From Hemicentrotus pulcherrimus (Eukaryota; Echinodermata; Echinoidea; Camarodonta; Strongylocentrotidae): a DNA stretch of 17,613 bases. Below the pieces are notes generated by a model. That model had not been told where the DNA came from, did not search any database, and worked only from the letters and a program-made list of their open reading frames with translations. This document shows positions 1 through 8,722 of the stretch, piece by piece. The stretch's first letter is position 1, and every line of letters begins with the position of its first letter. The translations under genes were made by a program, and so were the position numbers. Location: contig BEXV01000534.1 in NCBI GenBank assembly GCA_003118195.1, forward strand, positions 166,875-184,487. The letters are read 5' to 3'.

Positions 1-931
1 TTGATGATAAAAGCTTATATTTTTTCTGGGGGTAATTGTCCGAGGGGAGATTTTTAAGAAGGTTTGTTGTCTAAGGGATAATTTTCAGGGGGTATTTGTC
101 CTAGGAAGGTAATTGTCCTTGGGGTGGTTGTCCTAAGGGGTAGTTTTCCGGGGCGGTCATTTTCATTGGGGGTATTTTTCATATGGTAATTGGGGGGGGG
201 TGATTGTCTAGGGGGTTATTGACCTAGAACCACGAATGGGACATCGAGATCTAGGTCAGATGAACGGTTCACTGTTTGAGAAGTGGGTATAAATGAGTGA
301 AGCGGGTGCCGTTGAAGATAAACAGGTGAAATTTACTGGGAGAGCCTGAAAACCCTTTTGTGTTTTTGTACATTAACCATCATTAATGTGATACTTCACA
401 ACGACGTTGTAATGTAGTGTCGGATGATCCATGGTTGCCAGAGAGCAGAGGATCCTTTTGCTGGGGAAAAAGATTCGGTTATCTAGCTCTCTCTTATTTG
501 CCGATCGGGGAGAAACAAAAATCATTCTGAACATTGATATCTTGTTTTCTTCCTCCTTTTCCATTCTTTAAAGTTAGATTTCTATATAACTAGGGAGGCA
601 TTGGGTAATTACGATTTGAGCGCTCAAAGATGAAGAAAATAATGTATTTGGAAACCCACATGATTTAAGCCCACTAGCCTAAATCACGAAGCGTAACAGC
701 AAACACAAGTATTATTTAAATAGTTTAATGACATATTTCTCTCTTTTTGTGTACTAAAAAATAAATTCAAGACGTTTGAAATTCAAATTTATTTATTTGT
801 ATAAAAACTTTGTTTTCCTGTATTCTCCTAATTCAATTCAGTCTACTGACACACGGAAAACTATTATCCTGACTGAATTTTGCATCCATTTCTTTTAAAA
901 GAATGATAATGATACACAGATTTACACTCAC
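1..931. other. Non-coding stretch downstream of the last recognised LRR exon
   Basis: On the minus strand this follows the GTGAGT donor that closes the LRR exon, so it should be intron of the receptor gene if the gene continues. Bases 28-227 are a degenerate G-rich minisatellite, listed separately. The 63-codon minus-strand frame at 564-373 is low in recognisable features. Its inner part follows a pyrimidine-rich acceptor-like string (ctttttccccag, about 460), but it does not resemble an LRR module, so I do not call it an exon. No poly(A) signal or final exon could be assigned. Confidence 0.5.
28..227. repeat. Degenerate G-rich minisatellite, core GGGGGTAATTGTCCTA
   Basis: About eight to ten imperfect copies of a roughly 16-25 base unit follow one another, each with a G4-8 run, then GTAATT or a variant (GTATTT, GGTTGT, GTCATT), then GTCC or TTCC. 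Examples are gggggtaattgtccgagg at the left edge, gggggtatttgtcctagg near 90, and tgattgtctaggggg near 200. Unit length varies and copies are diverged, so this is an old tandem array. It starts close to base 1 and may extend out of the window. Confidence 0.7.
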
Positions 932-1087
932 ATTGGAATCGACTGCTTTATTCGCAAGCACCGAGTAGAAAACATCATGCATAGTACTATCGATCTCCAC
1001 ATATCGCAGTGATCGTGATGAGCACATGAATTCAGCCAGGTCCTCTGAAGCCGTCCGTCCACACGGCTTGTTAATAATCAGTTTATC
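932..1087 (-). CDS. LRR-type exon of the NLR gene (52 codons, phase 0 to 0)
   Basis: This exon is preceded on the minus strand by the acceptor aaatgtactttgtag and followed by the strong donor GTGAGT. It is exactly 156 bases and open in frame 0, starting DKLIINKPCGRTASEDLAEF and continuing with a CSSRSLRYVEI core, then DVFYSVLANKAVDSN. The spacing of leucines and aromatics, and the single-repeat-per-exon design in phase 0, fit the leucine-rich-repeat-like modules found C-terminal to NACHT in sea urchin NLRs. The family assignment is from memory, not a search. The preceding NACHT exon ends in phase 0 at 1827, so the two join without a frame problem. In the protein this module would be part of the ligand-sensing or autoinhibitory C-terminal region. 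The frame does not stop before the donor, so further exons are required. None could be recognised between 931 and 1. Confidence 0.72.
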
Positions 1088-1826
1088 CTACAAAGTACAT
1101 TTAAACAAATAACATTATAAAGATAGAAGCATAAACTCAAGAAAATAATACTGGATTAGCCTGATTGATTACCTTAATTGCTACTGTGTGTTGTTCTCGT
1201 CACTTTCCGTTTGTATCTTATTCTGTTTACATAATCTATGTATCAATATGAACAACAAATAATCTGATAATTACATAGTGCATTTCAAAAGAATCATTCT
1301 GATCCATCAAATATGTACGTTATCTTATAATAGTTTAATTTAGCGTTTTATCATACTGGTTTGAACAGCATGTACGTCCAAACCCTATTGGGATTCGTGA
1401 TATCATCAACAGTGTTAAATATTACCTTTTTTTAATCACTGCAAATACACGCAAGACGGGTTTCACTGCAATAACAATAAATCACAACTAGTAAAAATTG
1501 TTCGTGTACATTACAGTTTTTAGATTAGAAATGATAATATAGAGTTGTACCCATGCTAGATCCATTGAGAAGTGGTTTTAAACATGCTCCATGATTAAAG
1601 ACAATTGATTATATCAAGCTTCTTTTCAACATTTGGGTGAAAAGAAGTATGTGCAGAATGCATATTTATTAGCGCATGTCGGAGTTGAAAGCATCATTCG
1701 TATATACGCGGTATATGCAAACAGTTAAGTGTTCAAATTAAAATCAAATAGAAAATTATCACTCCAATAGATCATACAAAGATAAAATGTATATACGTTG
1801 CTACAATCCTACGCTACTTTCCTTAC
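1088..1826 (-). other. Intron between NACHT exon and LRR exon
   Basis: It begins on the minus strand with GTAAGG (1826-1821), inside an open frame that would otherwise terminate at a TAG a few codons later, and ends with a tttgtag acceptor (1090-1088). It is 739 bases long and AT-rich. I found no additional 52-codon-type exon, transposon or RNA gene in it. The stop that follows the donor shows why a naive ORF call would end the protein at 1809. Confidence 0.65.
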
Positions 1827-3371
1827 CACTTCACGAAGATTCATGATGAAAGTATGCCCTGATACTGTGTGTGCCTGCATCTTATTGGTGATCTCCAGTT
1901 CTATGCCGGACTCAGAGGAGAGATGATCTGCCACAGATTTGGCCACTACTTGGTATTGGCTCTCGTATGCTACATCTACAATGAAGTCATCATCAAGACA
2001 GCGATGTCTACGCTCTGTTATGAGATGAGATACGATATCCAAGCCGACCTCCTTCTGCTGGGCCGAGGTGAAGTACAGTAGGTACCGGTATTCCCCCGTT
2101 TTCGTTATGATATTCGATATCAACCTGTCATACTCATTACGGTTTGAAATGTAAAGAGATGCCAGATACATTCCAGATAGATATTCCTGGAAGAGCTTAT
2201 GGGGAAACCACACCGATTTAACTACTGAATTAGGATTATTTCTTCTATCTCTCCTCGGAAGAATTTTCTGCTCTGCAGTGAGTACATCAACTTTACAACC
2301 TACATCGATGGACTCGGGATAACTCTCAAACTCTTCTTCTGTGAATACTAACCGTCTCTCAAGAAGTCCCTGGAAGGTGATGTGGCCAATCTGAAGCAGG
2401 TGATGACGAATATCCGAACGATTCTTCCTCAATTTGCCTTCAACAGTACCTGATGAAATGTGCTTCGATAGGTAATGATCAACCAAAAAGTCAATCATCT
2501 CATTAAAGAGCTGAGAAAATGTTTGCAACTTCGACATTGCCTCTCGGCGATCCCCATCAAACTCTTTCCACATGATGCACAGCATGGCTGTGTAGATGGG
2601 GTAGGGGGCCATGTTCTCTCTGATCACATCGTTGTTTGATATGAATCGGTTCAGATCTTCAGAGGAAGCAGTGTCTGGATGAAAGAACTTAGTGATGTAA
2701 CAGGAAAGGTTTTCAGCAGAAAAACCTTCTACAGCAATGAAAGCAAACACCTTTCTTAGATCGGCATTTTTCCTAATCTCATCTGATCTCCATTGTCGTG
2801 ATGTGATTAGTACTTTCCCTGACTTGAACAGCTTATTAAGAGTGATCAGGGCTATTTGCTGATTGCTGTCAAGATCGCCAGCAAACTCATCTAGGCCGTC
2901 AAGGACAAGAAAGACATCATCTGGATTTGAGAGGAAGTACTTGTCTAGCTGCTTTGCTGTGACCGGATTGTTGTCAGAAAGATAAGACTTGACTATCTCT
3001 CCAACAGTCTTGTCCTCTGCCTTGCGAAAGAGGATGACAAGAACAAGTTTGAAATCTTGGTAGCCTTTTCCGTGGATCCAATCCCAAGCGATCTTGGCGC
3101 AAAGAGTGGTCTTCCCTACACCACCTTCACCTTCTACCAACAATCGTTTGGGATAGATTCCGTTGACTTTGGTCCTGAGGAGGTTGTCGTACAAGAGTGG
3201 TGTCTTGAGTTTTGTACCTTTGTCTTCTTCCATCAACGTAAGATTGGTGAAGATACGTTTAAATTCAAGTACAAGTTCGCTGTTCAGTGGATCGGCTTGA
3301 ATCTGACATAAATTAATTGCCAAATAGTGTTTGACCTCTTCAGCAACACGTTGGATTTCCTCCTCTGTCAT
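1827..3371 (-). CDS. NACHT NTPase exon of a Death-NACHT-LRR (NLR) receptor
   Basis: This large exon encodes about 515 residues, counted here from the Met codon at 3371. The NTP-binding core is complete: Walker A GEGGVGKTT at residues 81-89, Walker B FLVLDGLDEF at 154-163, and sensor 1 KVLITSR at 186-192. The winged-helix and helical region ends in HKLFQEYLSGMYLA at 391-404, a strongly conserved NLR motif. A short helical linker (EEEIQRVAEEVKHYL) precedes the NACHT. NLR proteins are cytosolic pattern-recognition or stress sensors that oligomerise through NACHT on nucleotide exchange. The exon ends GAAGTG|GTAAGG in phase 0. The Met at 3371 is probably internal to the protein. The true left border is an acceptor at 3392 or 3364 (3397 gives a stop in every phase). 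No frameshift or stop interrupts the domain, and all catalytic motifs are intact. Confidence 0.88.
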
Positions 3372-3397
3372 GGACGGTATGTGATCACCAACCTAAC
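3372..3397 (-). promoter_or_regulatory. Ambiguous splice-acceptor cluster of the NACHT exon
   Basis: Minus-strand sequence reads ttctactcatcacag then gttag then GTTGGTGATCACATACCGTCC and the Met codon. The acceptor with the best pyrimidine tract (cacag, exon from 3397) meets a stop in all three phases. The next AG (gttag, exon from 3392) is open only in phase 0 and adds VGDHIPS before Met. A third AG inside the coding text (atgacag, exon from 3364) is open in phase 1, which is the phase left by the Death exon donor. So the 3364 site gives a continuous frame but has a weak pyrimidine tract. Confidence 0.5.
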
Positions 3398-4429
3398 CTG
3401 TGATGAGTAGAAAAATATGACCTGTATTTAATATCAAGCAACAACAATAGTAGCAGCAGCAACAACAACAAGAACAAGATATGATGCACCATAACGTAAT
3501 ATCAATACACATCGCTTCCCAAATCTGATTTATATCTTCGTGCGGATCATGGGCTGAGAAACCATTTATTTCCTTGATAGGATCTCTCACATTGACTAAA
3601 GGATTGACATAGCGCCTTGAAATCAGTCCCCCATGCTTTTCTTGTCAATGTTTGAATGTCACTACCTTGCATGTATGTTCTTTGAATTAAATGAAGATAA
3701 ACTAATAGAGGAAAGAAAGAGTAATGTTGCATATTACATAAAACTTGACGAAAGAAATTATACAGATTGGTAGTTGGGTACGAGTTTTTGATCGTCTTGG
3801 GGACAATTACCCTACGTCACATTATTGTGAGCGTTTTATTGGTGTCATTATTTTGGGCGAGGAAATGAATAATGAAAAAACAAATTTGTTGTTACGACTC
3901 AATCAAGTGTTTAAAAAGTCTGAAATGTATATTTTTTTTAATTCCCGAGGTCAAAAGATTTCCATTAATATATACTTTTATTTTGGTTGAAGGGCTACCT
4001 TAAATATGACTGCACCGGCCGAAAATGTCCTGATCCCCGTATTTCTAAGCCCGGCGAACCATCGATACATACAGATTCATGGATAACGCCATCTTCGGCT
4101 TGCAATCAGAGGACTACTCCGCGCATTTTGGGATCGATTTGCCAGAGCACCAAATTAAAGCTGCCGTCACTAAAGGCTACTTTTACTACATTTGATGCTC
4201 TGTAAAAAGGAATACTTAATTTTCATATAAATCTAACACGTAATACTCATCTACTCTTTAAAAGAAATTATGGTCCGCCTTTTAAAATCAAAACTGTGTC
4301 AAGCTAGATTTGAATAATCAACGTTATTGTTGTTGGGGTGTGCTAAATTTTGTTGGATACAGCAAATATATTTTAGGCCGTATGTGGGTTTGATGGGGAT
4401 GGGTATGTATGATGTGTGAAAAATTGTAC
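3398..4429 (-). other. Intron between Death and NACHT exons
   Basis: It is bounded by the AAAG|GTACAA donor (4429) and the acceptor cluster near 3397. It contains a GCA/ACA-type triplet-rich patch (about 3437-3475, agcaacaacaatagtagcagcag). On the plus strand at 4006-4195 it has a GC-richer patch with two overlapping short frames that read like protein but match nothing I know. No transposon ends were found. A small extra exon here cannot be excluded and would change the frame reconciliation at the NACHT exon. Confidence 0.5.
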
Positions 4430-4686
4430 CTTTCCGTACACTATCAGCAAGTTGAACAAGCTGAATGCTTTCTAACTTGCTGACTAGTATCTCTCTCGCC
4501 TTGCTTTCTTGTACTGTCTTCCGCCATTCGTAAAGCATCTGATAGGTAGCTTGCATGGAGTTGCCCAGCTTGTCTTTCTCAAACCGACTTAATTGAGCCT
4601 CAATAAATCCTAAAGTAAGTCCGACCTTCCTGAAATCTGAGGGATCAATACTGTCGGCAAGGAGATAGAGCTCGAGCTCGGTCAGA
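4430..4686 (-). CDS. Death-domain exon of the NLR gene
   Basis: The frame opens after a pyrimidine-rich acceptor (tttgtcttttgtctattatcaag, minus strand) and ends at AAAG|GTACAA, 257 bases, entering in phase 2 and leaving in phase 1. It encodes about 85 residues: LTELELYLLADSIDPSDFRK, then VGLTLGFIEAQLSRFEKDKL, then a YQMLYEWRK helix and a closing LVQLADSVRK. The order LT-x-L-x-LA, x-LG, YxML-x-W, LxxIxxxxLAxxV is the classical six-helix Death-domain pattern. Death domains mediate homotypic adaptor binding in apoptosis and innate signalling, and Death-NACHT-LRR is the standard layout of expanded echinoderm NLRs. Incoming phase 2 matches exactly the phase left by the first exon when it ends at 7164. 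The exon has no Met-initiated ORF covering all of it, so simple ORF finding shows only its second half. Confidence 0.85.
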
Positions 4687-6043
4687 CTTGATAATAGACA
4701 AAAGACAAATTATTAACTTCATATAACGCTTATAGTTATTTGCCAGATTTTGTATCAAGAAACTTACATTTTATTATTCTTTGACTTGCGAATACACTGA
4801 TTTACTGTTTAATGATATTTATCAACATTGCCTAAAAAGCAAACACTCCAATAACACTAACAATTATTATAAAGTATGTGTACTTGTCAAACATATTGAG
4901 AAATATGCAAAAAACTTCTACACATGTTGATTTCATTCATCAATTCCACCGATATATATTTACCAGCAAAGTCGGTGGTTGTTATTCAACGTACATTTAA
5001 ATCCGACGCTGGACTTAAGCATTGTTCGGATTCGGGATTAGCAAAGGAAATTATCGAATTATCGTTCAGTAAACGTAATGTTAGATCCAAAGTCGGTTTT
5101 AGTAATATGGATTTTAATCGTATATGATATTTCATGCTGCTTACTTATCATTCGGACCAGGGTTTCGTTCTACGTCACCGGATCTCAATAGGAGTATGTT
5201 GGTCGCGTCTCAACAGTCTTTCCCTTTAATTGCATCTGCTTCACCGCTGGTTGTCCCTGATCCGAGGACCGAATAGGTCGGTGATCCATGATATTCCAAT
5301 CCTTTCTGGAGGACAATTATGGACATAAGACAATTCTAACAACGATGATCAGAAAATTATTTGTGAAAATACAATTAAAATCATGAATGAATAAGGGTAA
5401 TGATAATTTTTACTATTGATTGCAATGTAATGAACGTCAAAGAAATTTGCACAGAAATTTGAAAGATCAGAACATTCTCTGGAACCTGTTCTCATTTTAA
5501 ATAGCTAAACAAAATTCTTCTAATTTCATGTCCCTGTTCAAGGGCCCTTGTTACAAACATGACAAAGGGAACTATTAGGTACAGTGCGTCCCACACAAAA
5601 ATACGAAACCCCAAAACAAACGATTAGTGTGAACATATACTGTGAGCTGTATCCTTATAATTTCTTGCATAACAAGTCATGTTGTAAACATATATGCTTT
5701 GAAATGTTAATAATCCATACACGGTTCACTGAGCAAGAGTGTTTTGAAAATTGAAGGTCAAAATCAAAGAAAGGCAAGATTTGCTAAAAACCGTGTAAAC
5801 GTTATAGGATCCTAAGCCAACATGACCGAATATCACCTAAAAGAATTTTTAAAAACTTTGAAATCTAATACGAAGATTGATTGAACATGCTTCTATTGAT
5901 AATGATGGCAAGAGTTATGCAATCATAACAAAATAATGGTGAGGGTACGAAGGGTACTTTTAGTACTTAAATGGATCACGATGTGATATTTTTCTCTCAG
6001 GATGGGCACTGTTTCAATCACAAAAGGGGCACTTTCATTGCTC

Positions 6044-6228
6044 AAAGACTAACTTGAGTTCTGGCAAATGTAGAAAATAAACTCTTTCACAGAATCCAAC
6101 GAAACTTACACTGAATGTTCAAGACCAAAAATAAATGACATGCGCCAAATAATGTTGGTAGAAAATGTATAGCGGCTGAGTAATGAGCATAGAAAGATAA
6201 AGAAATCAAGGTAAGTAGGCCCGACACA
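6044..6228 (+). repeat. Diverged dispersed repeat, copy 1 (partner at 8723-8913)
   Basis: The stretch from AAAGACTAACTTGAGTTCTGG to CCCGACAC matches 8723-8913 in the same orientation, with many substitutions and small indels. Best blocks are cacagaatc, cttacactgaatgttcaaga, ggctgagtaat, and gcatagaaagata-gaaatcaaggta. Neither copy shows clear terminal inverted repeats or coding potential. The two copies lie on either side of the first coding exon of the NLR gene. It is either an unclassified transposon remnant or an old local duplication. Confidence 0.75.
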
Positions 6229-6883
6229 ATGATGGGAGTTGTGGTTGTTATCAAATATGATTTCCAGTATTAAAGTTTCTGTGCGTTTCTTTTTATTTCA
6301 CATGGTTCAAACACCCAATCTACCGCAGGATAACCAATTTTATGGTCCTAAATGTTTTGTAAGGCACTTAGATATCAACTTTAATCAACAGATTTGTATC
6401 ACTTGGGCCCATTGAACACCTGGATGGCGAGTGGAGCTCAAAATTAGCTGAAAGGGCTATCTATTATTTTTGGGGAATATCTGATGTTGTACGGCTCTGC
6501 CTCTGTTATTTTATTGCACATTACCCCCGAAATGGAAACGTTGCATAATCGTCACACTTGCATTTCAGTTAATGTTCGCATGCGATATTAACGTTTCCAC
6601 GGTTTACACAAATCTTGCAGAAATCAATATAGTATGCAATTTACAAAATTATGTTACCCCGTTTAGATTAATGCGATCGGTGTACTATTTGAAAGCATAT
6701 TACTCTATAATTAATGAAAAGCAAGGATGTATACTTGTACAACTCAAAGCTTGTTCAAAATAACCAATATATTTTTTTTTTAAGACGCACTGTTTTCTGT
6801 CTGTTTGTCTGTTTTGTCTGTTTGTTTGTTATGTTAAGTGTGAGGGGTGGTTCTAGGAAATACATTAAAAATATTAATCATAC

Positions 6884-7159
6884 CTTGATAGATTGTGTTG
6901 GTTGCTCGGTGTTTCTCGTTGTTTCTTGCCTGGGTTTAGGTGATAAGCTCAACGATTGGTCCTCTGAACGCTCAGAGATTGATGTCTCCTCCCTGTCTAG
7001 TTTGATACAGTTTGTCTCACCATGAACGGCCGAAAGTACATGTGAGTTCGACTTTGATTTGCCAACTTCAGGTTGGTCTGTTTTACTTATTTGAGCGGAT
7101 TTGAGGGGGTATTCGGGCAAAATGACATTAATGGCTACGTGTCTATCGTTCACTGTGTC
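6884..7159 (-). CDS. Possible extension of first exon, or alternative exon, after the in-frame TAA
   Basis: After the TAA at 7162-7160 the frame of the first exon stays open for 92 further codons (DTVNDRHVAINV... to ...TEQPTQSIK) and ends precisely at an excellent splice donor, AAG|GTATGA. The composition, rich in Ser, Thr, Glu and Pro (SISERSEDQSLSLSPKPRQE), matches the disordered second half of the first exon. This suggests that one longer exon (7583-6884) existed and that the TAA is a nonsense change, a polymorphism, or is removed by splicing. It leaves phase 0, which does not fit the main Death acceptor at 4686 but would fit an AG nine bases into that exon (ctgaccgag|CTC). Functional status is unresolved. 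Confidence 0.45.
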
Positions 7160-7163
7160 TTAC

Positions 7164-7583
7164 GTGCATGGTCGGGGATCTGGGCTCTGGACATCAGTGG
7201 TATCGCAAACAGGGTTGGTCTCATTTGCCTTTGGAGAACCACTGTATTTAGCACACGAAGACTCGGTTTGGGAGACCTCGTAAGGTCTCGAGCTTTTTAC
7301 ATCACATGAGGATCCACTCTCCTTGACAGCATCACACATAGGGCCGTCACATTGTGACCGAGTCTGAGGGGTGCGAAGCGAAGTGTTACACTCTGGGTTG
7401 TTTTCTTCGGGAGACTGAACATTCTTGGCTGTTTTGATCAAATTGAAAAGTTTCCTCCAAAAGTAGCTGTAGTCATATTCTTTCTTCCGCCGACGTATAA
7501 ACGTGCCAATCCTGACACGCCACTCACCGAGAGACACAGGCATGGTGACATCCAGATGCTGTACGGCAGATTTAAAGAAAATC
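7164..7583 (-). CDS. First coding exon of the NLR gene (N-terminal region)
   Basis: An acceptor (ttatattgatttcag) precedes 7583, 40 bases of leader follow, and the Met codon is at 7543 in the context GTCACCATGC. The protein starts MPVSLGEWRVRIGTFIRRRK; an opening of this kind is, from memory, common among echinoderm NLR proteins. The first 50 or so residues are basic and aromatic (YSYFWRKLFNLIKT). The rest is low-complexity, Ser/Thr/Pro/Cys-rich and probably disordered, linking to the Death domain. The exon is closed here at CAC|GTAAGA (7163), leaving phase 2, which matches the Death exon acceptor. The frame 5' of Met stays open to the acceptor, but the Kozak context and the usual MxVSL-type start favour 7543. 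The acceptor implies an upstream non-coding exon, not located. The promoter is therefore probably to the right of 7600. Confidence 0.75.
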
Positions 7584-8228
7584 CTGAAATCAATATAATG
7601 GGAAATATTTGGATAACAATTAGTATATACCTTATGAATACATATTGTTGCTACATTAGCAGTGATTCACACTTTTGAGCCTGTAGTACAAATCAGAGTT
7701 AGCATGATGGAGTGATGATCTTCCAGAATGAAGTGTCTGACCGTTAAGCGTGGGACTGTTCGGGGAGAGAGAGAGTGTATTGGTTTTTCAATCTGTCAGC
7801 CTTTCACCCCACCCCCTCTTCGATTTCGTTTCTTTCCCCCTTTACATTTTGTTCTCCTGCTCTCCTCTTTTTTCCTCTCTTTCTAGTCTTCTTGGACAAC
7901 TGGCTGTTCGGTTATTTTACCGGGATCTGCCTTCCAACTTCTAACTAAATTTTGTTTTCTTTAATACCATTTGTTTTTACCTCGATATTATGAATCCCAT
8001 TACAAACCTTCTTAATGCCCATCTTTCCGGAATTATGAACCTTCATAAAAACTACAAGTATACGAAAGATCCGTACATGCATATGCTGCTGATTAATCGT
8101 ATCAATAATTAGAGTCACTGTCTTCCTCGATAAAAACTCGCGTTCGTACAGCCTGGTCACAACATCATGTTACATCATAGTATTCATCGAAAAAAGAAAG
8201 AGAGGAGGTGGGAGAGAGATGGAAAGGG

Positions 8229-8311
8229 ATAGAGAGAGAGAGAGAGAGAGAGTGAGAGAGAAAGAGAGAGAGGGTGAAGAGAGAGGGGTGTAGGTAAGAG
8301 AGAGAGAGAGA
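8229..8311. repeat. (GA)n microsatellite, interrupted
   Basis: Runs of AG dinucleotides, interrupted by gtg, aaa, gggtg and ggtgtaggtaa, extend through the stretch, within a wider purine-rich region starting near 8190. Confidence 0.9.
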
Positions 8312-8370
8312 AATTATATTTATGTAGTTTTCAAACCGTGTTCCCGTCATCGACAAAGAAAAGTTGGACC

Positions 8371-8485
8371 GTAGATTCTGTAAAAATACATTCATTAAAC
8401 AAGTGTCTAAACAAGAAATAGGATAAGGCTAAAACTTAAGCTGTTTTGAAAACAAATAAGTTACCGGCAATGTGTTCTGTAAGAT
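8371..8485 (+). repeat. Diverged dispersed repeat, copy 1 (partner at 14878-14996)
   Basis: GTAGATTCTGTA, ATACATTCA, ATAAGG, and GCTGTTTTGAAAACA occur in the same order and orientation at 14878-14996, and both copies end near a gtaaga-gaggg-type string. Divergence is considerable. No coding potential or terminal repeats were seen. Confidence 0.6.
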
Positions 8486-8722
8486 AGGGAAATATTTATT
8501 CTATTATATAAATCTCTTGCAAATCTTCAGAGATTAACGAATCAAAGGCAGTGTTCAGACTGAGGAATCACACAAAGAATTTTTGATTAATCTAAAATCA
8601 CTCGCGTTTATATATGTTATAATCATGTTACTAATAAATGGTCTTTTAAGTCTTCCGTAATGAGAATGTGCTAATAACCCTTATAGAAAGAAAAAGTATA
8701 CGGGGGTTGTATTTGTGGACTT

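Larger units (their letters stand above)
4687..7163 (-). other. Long intron between N-terminal and Death exons
   Basis: It is about 2.5 kb long, mostly AT-rich. It holds one copy of a diverged dispersed repeat (6044-6228), a T-rich (CTGTTTGT)-like patch near 6786-6830, and at its 5' end a long open frame (6884-7159) that may be exon in another isoform or in the ancestral gene (see separate entry). A 67-codon plus-strand frame at 4924-5127 has no recognisable feature. No other structure was supported. Confidence 0.55.
7584..8722. other. Upstream region of the NLR gene; pyrimidine- and purine-rich tracts
   Basis: This should contain the 5' untranslated exon and promoter of the minus-strand receptor gene, but no TATA box or donor could be assigned with confidence. 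Bases 7780-7895 are C/T-rich on the plus strand; 8190-8311 are G/A-rich. Bases 8371-8485 are one copy of a dispersed repeat. Short frames through the C/T and G/A tracts (7750-7944 plus, 8395-8165 minus) reflect base composition, not genes. Confidence 0.45.

Noticed and set aside
28..227. CRISPR array
   Set aside because: The units are degenerate and contiguous without unique spacers, and the genome is eukaryotic.
373..564. Minus-strand ORF considered as the next LRR exon
   Set aside because: It lacks the module pattern of the 932-1087 exon and has no donor; only an acceptor-like string is present.
1869..2081. Plus-strand ORF of 70 codons
   Set aside because: It is the antisense shadow of the NACHT exon.
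3057..3311. Plus-strand ORF of 84 codons
   Set aside because: It lies exactly opposite the Walker A region of the NACHT exon; open only because of the codon use on the other strand.
3393..3732. Two minus-strand ORFs upstream of the NACHT exon, considered as missing linker exons
   Set aside because: One runs into a CCCCCCYY-like triplet-repeat translation and the other has no domain. No acceptor and donor pair with the required length (2 modulo 3) could be supported.
4924..5127. Plus-strand ORF of 67 codons with unusually even codon use
   Set aside because: No homology recognised, no splice or promoter signals, and it sits within an intron of the opposite-strand gene.
7073..7309. Two plus-strand ORFs of 78 and 60 codons
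   Set aside because: They are antisense to the first NLR exon.
7750..8395. ORFs in the C/T-rich and G/A-rich tracts (Ser/Leu-rich translations)
   Set aside because: The translations only reflect dinucleotide repeats.
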